Origin: Blepharisma japonicum
Lineage: Eukaryota > Ciliophora > Heterotrichea > Heterotrichida > Blepharismidae
NCBI GenBank assembly: GCA_949751835.1
Contig: CATKHK010000101.1
Coordinates: forward strand, 1-64,000
Direction of reading: 5' to 3'
Length of the DNA: 64,000 nt
The notes beneath the pieces were generated by a model. That model was not told where the DNA came from, ran no database searches, and saw only the letters and a program-made list of their open reading frames with translations. Positions 33,097-42,204 of the stretch are shown one piece after another; position 1 is the first letter of the stretch; each line of letters begins with the position of its first letter. A program made the translations under genes and the position numbers.

Positions 33097-33726
33097 TTAA
33101 TTATCTTGGTTGTTTTTCTTCATCTTTAAGTTCTGAATGATTAGGTTAAAGGCAATTTTATTTTCAGCCCCTCTTGGGACGATAATGTCAGAGAATTTCA
33201 TCATAGGGAATATGAATTCATCAAATGCAGGTTTCACGAATTTTCTATACTGATTAATGACTGAGTGAATATCTCTCCCTCTTTGCTCAGTATCTCTGAT
33301 AATTCTTCTTGCTAGGCATTCATCTGAATCAGTATGGATAAAGATTTTTAAATCCATCATATCTCTAATTTTAGGGTCATAAAGCGCCATGATACCTTCT
33401 AAGATAATGAATTGGGTTGGCTTAGCTGCAATAAATGAGTCTGATCTTCGGTAACGTGCGTAATCATAAATTGGGACGTTAACTTCTTCACAGTGCAAAA
33501 GCTTCCAAAGCGCCTGATTCATCTCTACAAAATCGAAAGCGTCAGGATGGTCAAAGTTATACTCAGCTACCTCTAATAGCTGAGAAGGGGTTAGATCTTT
33601 ATAGAAACAATCTGTACTTATTACTGTACAGTCAACAGACAAAGCCTCTTGAATTTTATTACTCAATGAGGTTTTACCGCTCGCTGAGCCTCCAGCGATG
33701 CCGATCAAGTAAGGGCGGACGTTCAT
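33097..33726 (-). CDS. UCK: uridine/cytidine kinase
   Basis: 209 residues, single exon, no UGA codon. Phosphorylates uridine and cytidine to UMP and CMP in pyrimidine salvage, using ATP or GTP. Walker A is GGSASGKTS (residues 12-20). The substrate-binding stretch STDCFYKDL, then NFDHPDAFD, then VPIYDYARYRR follow in family order, as does the hydrophobic strand with the Walker B-like FIILEGIMAL. The lid/arginine segment DECLARRIIRDTEQRGRD completes the kinase. It is short, lacking the UPRT domain of fused plant/animal UCKL proteins. It lies between BBS2 and PDE6D. Confidence 0.95.
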   Translation of the reverse strand: MNVRPYLIGIAGGSASGKTSLSNKIQEALSVDCTVISTDCFYKDLTPSQLLEVAEYNFDHPDAFDFVEMNQALWKLLHCEEVNVPIYDYARYRRSDSFIAAKPTQFIILEGIMALYDPKIRDMMDLKIFIHTDSDECLARRIIRDTEQRGRDIHSVINQYRKFVKPAFDEFIFPMMKFSDIIVPRGAENKIAFNLIIQNLKMKKNNQDN

Positions 33727-33899
33727 TTTATAATACCGCGAAATTTTATTGGGGAAATCTTTGCCAATATGGAGGCGTTCTTTATTAGTGAGCTTAAAAA
33801 GAAAAAGGATAAGAGTTTTCCTTGAGAAATTTTGAATTTTTTTTACAAGAATTAAGGTTTATTTCCATTTTCGCAAATTTTATTAGAATCCATTTATAT

Positions 33900-34328
33900 A
33901 TGTCTTCAGTTGCAGAAGGTTTTTCTATTAACTGGATCAAAATGAAAGACTTTGAGACTGGAACAATCCTATGGGAGCATCAATCTGCCTGAGATATGGA
34001 CTCTCTCATAGAAGCCCACATCCCTAAATCTATTTTACAATGCCGAGCTATATCAAGAGAAATCAATTTTTCCTCAAAGCAAGCTATTCAGCAGTTTAGG
34101 CTAGTTCAATATGTAAAACTCTCAGGAGAACTCTTAGAAGAATGAATCTTTGAATTTGGCTTTGTCATCCCGGGAAGCGAAAATTGCTGGGAGCAAGTAA
34201 TTGATGCAGCCCTTCCAGAAGAAATGCTGCCTGCTGAGATATTGTCTGGGAACATTATTATTGAGACTTGCTTTTTTGATGACGATGAACTTATACATAG
34301 GTCTTTTGTGAAGGTATTTTATGAATAA
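33900..34328 (+). CDS. PDE6D: PDE6D (PrBP/delta), prenyl-binding carrier
   Basis: 142 residues; human protein 150. This immunoglobulin-like beta-sandwich shields prenyl tails and delivers lipidated proteins to cilia, where ARL3-GTP releases them. The match is close along the full length: FSINWIKMKDFETGTILWEH, then CRAISREINFSS, FRLVQYVKL, LEEWIFEFGFVIPGSENCW, LSGNIIIETCFFDDDEL and the C-terminal VKVFYE. Two UGA-Trp codons (residues 31 and 84) break it into fragments under the standard code, so it is easily missed. It is divergent from the uridine kinase, 173 nt between starts, and 0.85 kb from BBS2, another ciliary-traffic gene. Confidence 0.95.
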
Positions 34329-34415
34329 GCATATAAAATTATAATCATAGACTGTGAAAATATATAGCTTTTAAGGAATTTGGAGGAGATTATTGATAAT
34401 TAATAAGGAAATTGA

Positions 34416-35087
34416 CTATCTAGAGACTTTTGTAAGTCTTGTGACTTGGACTATAAAGTTCGAATTAGATGATTTCAGATTTTCTGCTTTTTCTTGCAAA
34501 TGCTGGATTTGTTTTTGCAATTTTTGAGATTCTGCTTTAAAATTATCCCTTTCTTTTTCTTGACTCTGGATTTCTCTTCTCATTTTCCTTATAATATCTT
34601 CTAATTCTTTTACAGTTGATTCCTGCTTTGTAACTTTATTTAGCGCTTTTTCACGGTTTCTTTCAGAAATGCTGACTGATTCTTCAAGATTGGCGATTTC
34701 TGTATTAATTTCTCTAGTTTCTCTTAAATATTGCATTTTTTCTGTTTCAAATCTTCTTGTAGTTTTATTGTAGCTTAAAGAATCATTATGAAGCCTTTCA
34801 TGGTTTCTTCTAAGATTTTTTTCGTCTTGAGAGCACTCGCTAATACATTTCCTTAATTCTTCATTGTATTTTATGAGTGTTTCTTTTTCTTTATTTAAAG
34901 TTTCTAATTCGTCATTTCAAAGAGAAAGATGCTTAATAGAAACTGAGACATCATCAAATTTTTTTTCACTTTCAATACTTTTATTATGCTTTCCAGTTGA
35001 TGGCCTTGGCTTAGGAGATAAAACTGGCTGATTCTTTGGAGTTTTCTGGGGAGGGTTTCCATTAAGAGCTGAGCTAGATTTCTTCAT
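34416..35087 (-). CDS. coiled-coil protein, unknown
   Basis: 223 residues. The first 55 are Pro/Ser/Lys-rich (NGNPPQKTPKNQPVLSPKP). From about residue 60 to 215 almost everything is heptad-patterned coiled coil (LETLNKEKETLIKYNEELRK, KELEDIIRKMRREIQSQEKE, LQKQIQHLQEKAENLKSS). UGA-Trp at HLSLWNDE joins the parts. Probably structural; no family recognised. Confidence 0.7.
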
Positions 35088-35304
35088 ATTAATAATTTTA
35101 ACTGTGCTTCATCGATGCCATTAATAAAAAATATATTTTGAAGAGGGATTTATAATAAAACCATCTGCAATTTAATTGTATACTGGGCATGAAATCTATA
35201 AAAAAATACAAAACACAATGAGGACTATTCATAAATTTCATTAAATTTATTTTATGTTGAATTGAGTAAAGATAATTTATTTTATTTATAATCTAAATTG
35301 TTTT

Positions 35305-36450
35305 TTATGCGAAACTTTCTTGAGGGACTAGGTTATCAGGGTTTAGCTTCAGTCTATAAAGTCTAATTAGTTTTTCTAGCGAAAACAAAAAATCATCATC
35401 TTCTTCATATTCGCTTTCTCCACTGTAATCCTCATATGTTGACTCAGAAACTTGAGCACTAATACCTTCAAAAGAAAAAAGTGAAGCTTCCCCCCTTCCA
35501 TAATTTTTACAAGAATTGATGGCTATTTCTAATTGTGAGGCAGAAAATATTTCTGATAATTCAGTTCTTAAAATTAAGCGGAAATCTTCTAAGATTTTAA
35601 AGCAGGATCTTCTTTCTTGACAGTCTAATTTTTCATATCAATTTTTTTGGCTTATACCCCTTATTTTTTTCTGATTAATAATCATATTATCTGTTGTGAT
35701 CCCATTTATTTTGCCTGTTGGGTTGTCTCCAACAATAATCATTTCTCCTCCGATTTCCAAAGCTTCAAATATTGCATTATCAACGTTTTCATGTTCATAC
35801 TGTAATACACAAGTTGGATGAAGTGAATTACAAATTCTTCTGAGCTTTGTGCTGAAATTATTTTTGTTTTTATTTACAATATAATCTGCTTTGTAATTTT
35901 TAAGTATATTTTTTTCTGCGTGTGATTCCACAATATTTATGCAGGTGACGTCAATAAAACGGCATCAATTAATTATCATTTTCCCAAGGACAGAAAACGA
36001 GTTAGCTTGTATTATGCATGCATGATTGTGCTTTTTTATCTGTTCTGTGATCATAAGCACGGTTAAAGGGTTATACATCATTAAACTACCTGATGTAAAG
36101 CTTAAATCATTATTTAGGATTATGCAATCCTTTGAGTTGCACACCACATATTCAGCTCAAGTGCCTTCATTTTCATCTAATTTAATAAAACTGACTCGTT
36201 TTCCTTCAAGTCTCCAAGATTTTGAAAGAGGGTGTGATCGAATTACCACACCTGAGCCTTCTCGCCCAAGAATTTTTGGAGTGCAAGTTTGACAATTTAA
36301 AGCGTTTTCGATATAATTCAAATCTAAAGAATGAATAGGAGAATATTCTACCTTTATTAAGACTTGGCCAGGCTTAAGGATAGGTATTTGGACGTCTTCC
36401 AGCTTAAGAGATAGCTTGCCCTCTTCTTTGTCTAAAATTATTGCTTTCAT
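35305..36450 (-). CDS. MDR-family oxidoreductase (quinone/enoyl reductase-like)
   Basis: 381 residues. The N-terminus has the GroES-like start of medium-chain dehydrogenase/reductases: LKPGQVLIKVEYSPIHSLDL, then ILGREGSGVVI, and GKRVSFI. The order matches NADPH-quinone/trans-2-enoyl reductases (MECR type) rather than zinc alcohol dehydrogenases, since no catalytic Cys/His zinc set is seen. The cofactor-binding centre follows (MMYNPLTVLMI, ACIIQANSFSVLGKMIIN), but the usual glycine-rich AxxGGVG is not recognisable; NSFSVLGKM takes its place. The acidic C-terminal tail (about 310-380) is unusual. At least three UGA-Trp codons. The family is fairly sure, but the substrate and even catalytic activity are open. 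Confidence 0.7.
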
Positions 36451-36713
36451 TTATTATAATTTGTCAGTTTAAAAAATAAATGTTTTTAGTATTTTCTCTT
36501 TATCTATATCTATAACTAATAATTTAAATATACATTGTGAAGTTTGGCATGCTTAAAAGATAAATGAGAGCTATTGATTTGATGGAAGTCTAATTATTTT
36601 GCGTATTTTGGTCCAATTTATGAAATTAAATATTAGATTATTATAGGATTTTGATATTAGATCTTTTATTATAGAAAAATTATTATATATAAAACTGTAT
36701 GATGCAAATATAA

Positions 36714-37490
36714 TTAGTGCTCATTTTGAAGTAATTTAATGTCAATTATTTCCCACCGGCCATCAATTGATCTTATCTTCATTTCGCAATAATTTCCAAA
36801 CACTGATGGCCCTGGGTTTACAACAAGAATACTATTTAAATCAAAAATTCCTTTTCCGCGGTGCTGGTGACCATGAAAATTTATCAAAATTTTATCACGA
36901 ATTTGATATAACAAATCAGTCAATCCTTGGTTGCCTGATTCAACTCTATCTTTAAAACTCTTAGTGGTATCGCTTCCTAACGGTCCAAAATGAGTTAGCA
37001 AAATATATTGCCCTTGAAAGTTTAATTGTGGACGTAATACTTGCCTTACTACTCAATCACAGATTGTTTTAGTTTGATATGGTTTTCCATAATATCTTTC
37101 TTTGTCTCCTACAAAGCTTGGTGGTGCACCTCCTAGTCCTGCTATAAACAGTCCAGGAGCAATTTCATGTGCAATATCTCCTAATAAAACAGATTTTCTT
37201 CTATTTAGATACTCACTGTAATCACCTGGAAATTTTCTCAAAGGATTCATGTGGAGTATAAAGCTATTATGATCATGCTAAATACCTCTTACATTTCCTG
37301 GAACCCAATAAATTGGCTTACCTAATTGTTCTAAAATCTCCAACTGTCTCTTTACAGATGGGAGATCATCATAACCTCTTGAAAAATCTCCTGCATGCAA
37401 GATTATGTCAGGCTCAGTATTTTCTACAATTATTTTTAACTCTTCAGTCCCTTCATGACTATCAGTGACTACCAGAATATTCAATTCCAT
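36714..37490 (-). CDS. calcineurin-like metallophosphoesterase
   Basis: 253 residues from two exons. Motifs of the dinuclear-metal phosphoesterase fold appear in order: VVTDSHEG (residues 7-14, variant of D-x-H), HAGDFSRG (GD), VPGNHD (only after splicing: exon 1 ends PGN and exon 2 begins HDH), THFGPLG and GHQHRG (GHxH). All metal ligands are therefore present. The family hydrolyses phosphomono- or diesters; members of this size act on cyclic nucleotides, nucleotides or proteins, and I cannot choose. UGA-Trp at CDWVVRQV. Its start codon lies 8 nt from that of a divergent gene. Confidence 0.9.
37278..37292 (-). other. 15-nt intron splitting the GNHD motif
   Basis: Coding strand GTAAGAGGTATTTAG with in-frame TAG. 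Without splicing the phosphoesterase stops at PGN; with splicing the active-site GNHD is made. Confidence 0.95.
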
Positions 37491-37498
37491 TTAATAAA

Positions 37499-37966
37499 AT
37501 GATGCTAACTAATCGAGCAATGACTGACTTGGCAATACAAAGAAGAATGGACGCATTAGATATTTTAGAATTGCCTGGAGTCACAGCTGAAGAAACTGAA
37601 AAAATTGAGCTAGGGCTTCTTAAACAAAACATGATGTGATGGTTCAATAAGGTGGGATATTTATTTTATGGACTTCTTATATATAAAGGAAGACTTTTGG
37701 AAAGAAATAAATTGCATGGACTGAGCCTAATAAGGTGTTGGCTTGTATTTAGTGTTGGAAAGTACTATTTACAGTTTGGGGATTATTTAGGAGGCTGCTG
37801 CTTGAATGGGGAAATTAAGTATATTTTCTTAAAATATGAGCCACTTATTAGAGAAAAGAGGATTGAGCGAAACGCAGCTTTTGTGAATTTAGAAAGCTTT
37901 AGGAAGAGGGTAAGTAATGCAGCTCCAGGAATAAATGCTAAAGAGTTTTATAATGTTAAAGATTAA
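37499..37966 (+). CDS. unknown protein with central hydrophobic segment
   Basis: 155 residues; two ATGs in a row at 37499 and 37502. The first 50 residues are helical and acidic (LDILELPGVTAEETEKIELG). UGA-Trp gives MMWWFNK. Then a moderately hydrophobic region (VGYLFYGLLIYKG, CWLVFSVGKYYLQFGDYLGG) could be one or two membrane-associated helices. The C-terminus is charged. No family recognised. It starts 8 nt from the divergent phosphoesterase start, and its last 11 nt overlap the end of the convergent acyl-CoA oxidase gene. Confidence 0.65.
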
Positions 37967-40016
37967 TTGCTTTACGCGTTTCGTGGATAAGACTAAGCCA
38001 GCTTGGAGGATCATAACACCCAGGAGCATTTTCTACTGCTTGAGTATATCTCTGATAGACTTGTCCATCACTGTGGCCAAGGGCTGAGGCAATAACATGG
38101 TCTGGAAGTGCGATGGCATCTATGATTTTTACTGCATTTTCTCCGACTTCGTCACATAGCTCGTCAACAGTTTCAGCGATCCATCTAGCTTGTTCTGGGT
38201 TAAAATTAGTCTTAAAAGATGAAGTTTCTTGATCTAGCACATGGCTTGCGAAAAGATACATGACGTTTGCAATCACTTGTCCAGTAGCTGGACACTTTAT
38301 AGTGAGATCGTTAACAAAGTTATTGAATTCTTTAAGCTGGATGAGCTCTCCAAAAGATTTTGCAAGGTCAATCAAATAATGCACTTGGGTACGATTCCAA
38401 GCCACTGTCGCATCTTGGTAAATTCTTCCATTATCTTGCAGTTTGGCAAGTGATTCAGATATGTAACAATTACATCGATACTCAAATAGAGAAATTAGCC
38501 ATTCTGCATGCTTTAGTTGCTCTTTATTTGAAAATTTCGGCTTAGTAGAACTCAAATTAATGAACTGCAAGTATGGAGATTTAATAGCGCCGCCTTTAAA
38601 TGTGCTTTGGACAGTTCTTAAGATCCATTTGGAAGTCTGTTGGATGACGACCCAGTTTTCTCCTTCCCAAGTCATGTGGGCATCGTTGTCAGCTCTGAGT
38701 TTAGCAAAGCCTGCGTAGCTTGAATACCCATGCCCTGCGCAGCATTCTCTACATTCTTGAATTGCTTTTTGATTATACCATCCATGGAGTGCTTTAAAGA
38801 CACTAACAAGGGCATGAAACTCAGTAACATCTGGAGATTCTGGGTCTTTATCTATTAATTTTACACGTTCGTTGTAAAGTCTTACAATAATCTTCATGCT
38901 CATATTTGCTGCAAAATCTTTAGCAAGATGTGGCATAAGTCTGAATCTATGGACTGGGTAGTCTAAAATTGGCCTTTCTACTTCTCCTCCAAATTGTTTT
39001 CTTACTGCACCATATCTTATAGCAATAGTAAGCGCATTTCTTTGATGAATTTCAGCACCAATTAAAACACAGCATCTGCCTGTAATAAGCCCAGTAAGCA
39101 TAAGTCCAAACCTTTTTTCTTTGTTTTTTATATGACTTTTGAATTTTCCGTCAAGAGAAATTTGAGAAAGTTTATCAAGTAATGCATCATAAGGAACTCT
39201 ATAATTTTTAAACAACAAAAACCCATTATCTATCCCTTGCAGTCCTGATTTATGCCCACAGTCACCTAAAGTAACTCCATTAATTGGTTTATGAGTCTCA
39301 TAATCTCTTATTGGAACCACAAATGCATGAACCCCATGATTAGTACCGTCTACTATCAGCTGACAAAAAATAGCAGCCATGTTAGCAGTTTTCCCTACAG
39401 CTCCGATCCACCATTTCGCTGCAGTTGGAACAGGCGAATTTATAACAAATTCTCTTGTAGAGTGATCATATGTCGCTGTAGTTTCTACTTTAGCCACATT
39501 AGAGCCATGCCCTAGCTCAGTCATCCCACAGCATCCATAGTCTTTCAGTGCATATGCCTTTCTAATAAGATCGAGATGCTTTTCTGTGCCCAAATTCTGC
39601 AGTGTCTCAATGTACAGACAAGCATGGACAACTACCCTTGTCGCAAAAGTAATATCATTGGACATCATTCCTGTTAAAATCCCAACTTTATGAATTGGGT
39701 TTTCTCGAACACTTTCATAAGTCAAATTACATTTAGGGTATATATGCATAATTTGGCGCTGAGATCGCTCTTTAAATCCTTCTCTGCTGAGATCTGCATG
39801 TAGCATGTGATTGAATAAATCTTCTTTTTCTTTCATTAAATTCCAAACATAGTTATAATCATCATGCAACGGCTCAAAAAACTTATCGTGAAGGAGCTTC
39901 TGGTTCAATGGTCTTCCTCGTTCTCTATATTCGTCTAATGAATTGCACTTTTTTCCAAAGGCAAATGAACCAAGGATGTGGGAGTTTATAAGATGGAGAC
40001 GACGGGCTTCTACCAT
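37956..40016 (-). CDS. ACOX: acyl-CoA oxidase, copy 1
   Basis: 686 residues. Peroxisomal acyl-CoA oxidases catalyse the first step of beta-oxidation: acyl-CoA plus O2 to trans-2-enoyl-CoA plus H2O2, with FAD. Family motifs: YGCCGMTELGHGSNVAKVET (FAD and substrate contacts), the second FAD-binding segment around AIRYGAVRKQFGG, and CRECCAGHGYSSYAGFAKLR followed by MTWEGENWVVIQQT, where the Glu of the WEGEN motif is the catalytic base. Length and order are typical. The C-terminus (KAINL) is not an SKL-type signal. The N-terminus has RLHLINSHI, close to the PTS2 nonapeptide R-L-x5-H-(L/A), so import by PTS2 is possible. All 11 Trp codons are UGG. Confidence 0.95.
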   Translation of the reverse strand: MVEARRLHLINSHILGSFAFGKKCNSLDEYRERGRPLNQKLLHDKFFEPLHDDYNYVWNLMKEKEDLFNHMLHADLSREGFKERSQRQIMHIYPKCNLTYESVRENPIHKVGILTGMMSNDITFATRVVVHACLYIETLQNLGTEKHLDLIRKAYALKDYGCCGMTELGHGSNVAKVETTATYDHSTREFVINSPVPTAAKWWIGAVGKTANMAAIFCQLIVDGTNHGVHAFVVPIRDYETHKPINGVTLGDCGHKSGLQGIDNGFLLFKNYRVPYDALLDKLSQISLDGKFKSHIKNKEKRFGLMLTGLITGRCCVLIGAEIHQRNALTIAIRYGAVRKQFGGEVERPILDYPVHRFRLMPHLAKDFAANMSMKIIVRLYNERVKLIDKDPESPDVTEFHALVSVFKALHGWYNQKAIQECRECCAGHGYSSYAGFAKLRADNDAHMTWEGENWVVIQQTSKWILRTVQSTFKGGAIKSPYLQFINLSSTKPKFSNKEQLKHAEWLISLFEYRCNCYISESLAKLQDNGRIYQDATVAWNRTQVHYLIDLAKSFGELIQLKEFNNFVNDLTIKCPATGQVIANVMYLFASHVLDQETSSFKTNFNPEQARWIAETVDELCDEVGENAVKIIDAIALPDHVIASALGHSDGQVYQRYTQAVENAPGCYDPPSWLSLIHETRKAINL

Positions 40017-40032
40017 TTATTGGGATTTTAGT

Positions 40033-40050
40033 ATGACGTATGCAAAATTT
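40033..40050 (-). promoter_or_regulatory. shared upstream motif of acyl-CoA oxidase copy 1
   Basis: On the coding strand AAATTTTGCATACGTCAT, ending 16 nt before the start codon. An almost identical element sits at the same distance before copy 2. It contains TACGTCA, which resembles a bZIP/CRE-type half site (inference). Confidence 0.5.
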
Positions 40051-40110
40051 GACAAAAATATATAATATGAGAAATCAAGTAAGATGACTTTGATAAATAA
40101 CTATTAAGGT

Positions 40111-42171
40111 TTAATGATTAATTGCTTTACGGGTTTCGTGAATAAGATTAAGCCAGCTTGGAGGATCATAGCACCCAGGAGCATTTTCTACTGCTTGAGT
40201 GTATCTCTGATAGACTTGTCCATCGCTGTGGCCAAGGGCTGAGGCAATAACATGGTCTGGAAGCGCAATAGCATCAATGATTTTTACTGCATTCTCTCCG
40301 ACTTCGTCACATAGCTCGTCAACGGTCTCAGAAATCCATTTAGCCTGTTCTGCATCAAAAGTGTTCTTAAAAGATGAAGTTTCTTGATCTAGCACATGGC
40401 TTGCAAAAAGATACATAACATTGGCAATCACTTGTCCAGTAGCTGGGCATTTTTTGGTGAGATCGTTGACAAAGTTATTGAATTCTTTAAGCTGGATAAG
40501 CTCTCCAAAAGATTTTGCAAGGTCAATTAAATAGTGTACTTGGGTATGATTCCAAGCTACAGTCATATCCTGATAAGATCTTCCATTTTCTTGTAATTTA
40601 CTGAGTGATTCAGTTATATAATAATTGCATCTATACTCAAATAGAGAAATTAGCCATTCTGCATGCTTTAGTTGCTCTTTATTTGAAAATCTTGGTTTAG
40701 TGGCATTTAAATAAATGAATTGCAAGTAAGGAGATCTTATAGGATGCCCTTTAAAAGTCCCTTGGACTACTTTTAATATCCATCTCGATGTCTGCTGAAT
40801 CACAACCCAATTTTCGCCTTCCCAAGTCAAATGAGCGTCATTATCAGCTCTCAGCTTTGCAAAGCCTGCATAACTCGAAAACCCATGTCCTGCACAGCAT
40901 TCTCTACATTCTTGAATTGCCTTTTGGCCATACCAGCTATGGAGTGCCTTAAATACACTAACAAGTGCATGAAACTCAGTGACATCAGGAGACTCAGGTT
41001 CTCTGTCGATTAGTCTTATCCTATCACTATACAGCCTACAAATGAGTTTCATGCTCATATTTGCTGCAAAATCTTTAGCAAGATGTGGCATAAGTCTGAA
41101 TCTATGGACTGGGTAGTCTAAAATTGGTCTTTCTACTTCTCCTCCAAATTGCTTTCTTACTGCACCATATCTTATAGCAATAGTAAGAGCATTTCGTGTA
41201 TGGGTTTCAGAAACAATAACAATAGAACATCTTCCTGTGATTAGTCCGGTTAGCATAAGGCCAAATCGTTTTTCTTTATTTTTTATATGACTTTTGAATT
41301 TTCCGTCAGGGGAAATTTGGGAATATTTGTCAAGTAAAGCATCATATGGCACTCTATAATTTTTAAACAACAAAAACCCATTATCTATCCCTTGTAGTCC
41401 TGATTTATGTCCACAGTCACCTAGAATAACTCCATTAATAGGTTTATGAGTCTCAAGGTCTCTTATTGGAACCACAAATGCATGAACCCCATGATTAGTA
41501 CCGTCTACTATCAGCTGACAGAAAATAGCAGCCATGTTAGCAGTTTTCCCTACAGCTCCGATCCACCATTTCGCTGCAGTTGGAACTGGAGAATTTATTA
41601 CAAATTCTCTTGTAGAATGGTCGTAAGTCGCTGTAGTTTCAACTTTAGCTACATTAGAGCCATGCCCTAGCTCAGTCATTCCACAGCATCCATAGTCTTT
41701 CAGTGCATAAGCTCTTTTGATAATTCCAAGGTGCTTTTCTGTTCCACAATTTTGCACTGTCTCAATATAAAGACAATAATGTACAAGGCTTCTAGTCCCG
41801 CTAATAAGATCATTGCTACCAATTCCAGTCAGCATACCAAGCTTACTCAGAGGATTTTGCTGAACACTTTCATAGGTCACATTACACTTAGGGACGATGT
41901 AATTAATTTGACGCTGAGATCGCTCTTTAAATCCTTCTCTGCTGAGATCTGCATGTAGCATGTGATTAAATAAATCTTCTTTTTCTTTAATTAGGTCCCA
42001 AACCTGCTTATAGTCCTCAGCAAAAGGCTCATAAAATTTGTCATGTAAAAGTTTTATGTTGATTTGTCTTCCTCTTTCTCTATATTCGTCTAAGGCAGTG
42101 CATTTCTTATCAAAATTAAAAGCTCCAAGAATATGGGAGTTAATGAGATGTAGACGTCGAGCTTTTACCAT
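40111..42171 (-). CDS. ACOX: acyl-CoA oxidase, copy 2
   Basis: 686 residues, the same length as copy 1 with no indels that I can see. All catalytic motifs are kept, including CCGMTELGHGSN and the WEGEN base. Differences cluster: the region after the N-terminus (GIGSNDLISGTRSLVHYC against GMMSNDITFATRVVVHAC) and a central stretch (RCSIVIVSETHTRN against RCCVLIGAEIHQRN) differ strongly, while about 75 residues from CCGMTEL to VVPIRD are identical. The variable positions may alter chain-length preference (inference). PTS2-like RLHLINSHI is retained; the C-terminus is KAINH. All 11 Trp codons are UGG. The spacer to copy 1 is 94 nt. Confidence 0.95.
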   Translation of the reverse strand: MVKARRLHLINSHILGAFNFDKKCTALDEYRERGRQINIKLLHDKFYEPFAEDYKQVWDLIKEKEDLFNHMLHADLSREGFKERSQRQINYIVPKCNVTYESVQQNPLSKLGMLTGIGSNDLISGTRSLVHYCLYIETVQNCGTEKHLGIIKRAYALKDYGCCGMTELGHGSNVAKVETTATYDHSTREFVINSPVPTAAKWWIGAVGKTANMAAIFCQLIVDGTNHGVHAFVVPIRDLETHKPINGVILGDCGHKSGLQGIDNGFLLFKNYRVPYDALLDKYSQISPDGKFKSHIKNKEKRFGLMLTGLITGRCSIVIVSETHTRNALTIAIRYGAVRKQFGGEVERPILDYPVHRFRLMPHLAKDFAANMSMKLICRLYSDRIRLIDREPESPDVTEFHALVSVFKALHSWYGQKAIQECRECCAGHGFSSYAGFAKLRADNDAHLTWEGENWVVIQQTSRWILKVVQGTFKGHPIRSPYLQFIYLNATKPRFSNKEQLKHAEWLISLFEYRCNYYITESLSKLQENGRSYQDMTVAWNHTQVHYLIDLAKSFGELIQLKEFNNFVNDLTKKCPATGQVIANVMYLFASHVLDQETSSFKNTFDAEQAKWISETVDELCDEVGENAVKIIDAIALPDHVIASALGHSDGQVYQRYTQAVENAPGCYDPPSWLNLIHETRKAINH

Positions 42172-42187
42172 TTATTGAATGGACTCC

Positions 42188-42204
42188 ATGACGTATGCAA
42201 ATTT
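42188..42204 (-). promoter_or_regulatory. shared upstream motif of acyl-CoA oxidase copy 2
   Basis: Coding strand AAATTTGCATACGTCAT, ending 16 nt before the start codon, as in copy 1, while the bases between motif and ATG differ between the copies. Confidence 0.5.

Larger units (their letters stand above)
37956..42204. repeat. tandem duplication of acyl-CoA oxidase genes
   Basis: Two units of about 2.09 kb (37956-40050 and 40111-42204), head to tail, each one whole coding region plus about 33 nt upstream. Identity is high but uneven along the length. Confidence 0.9.
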
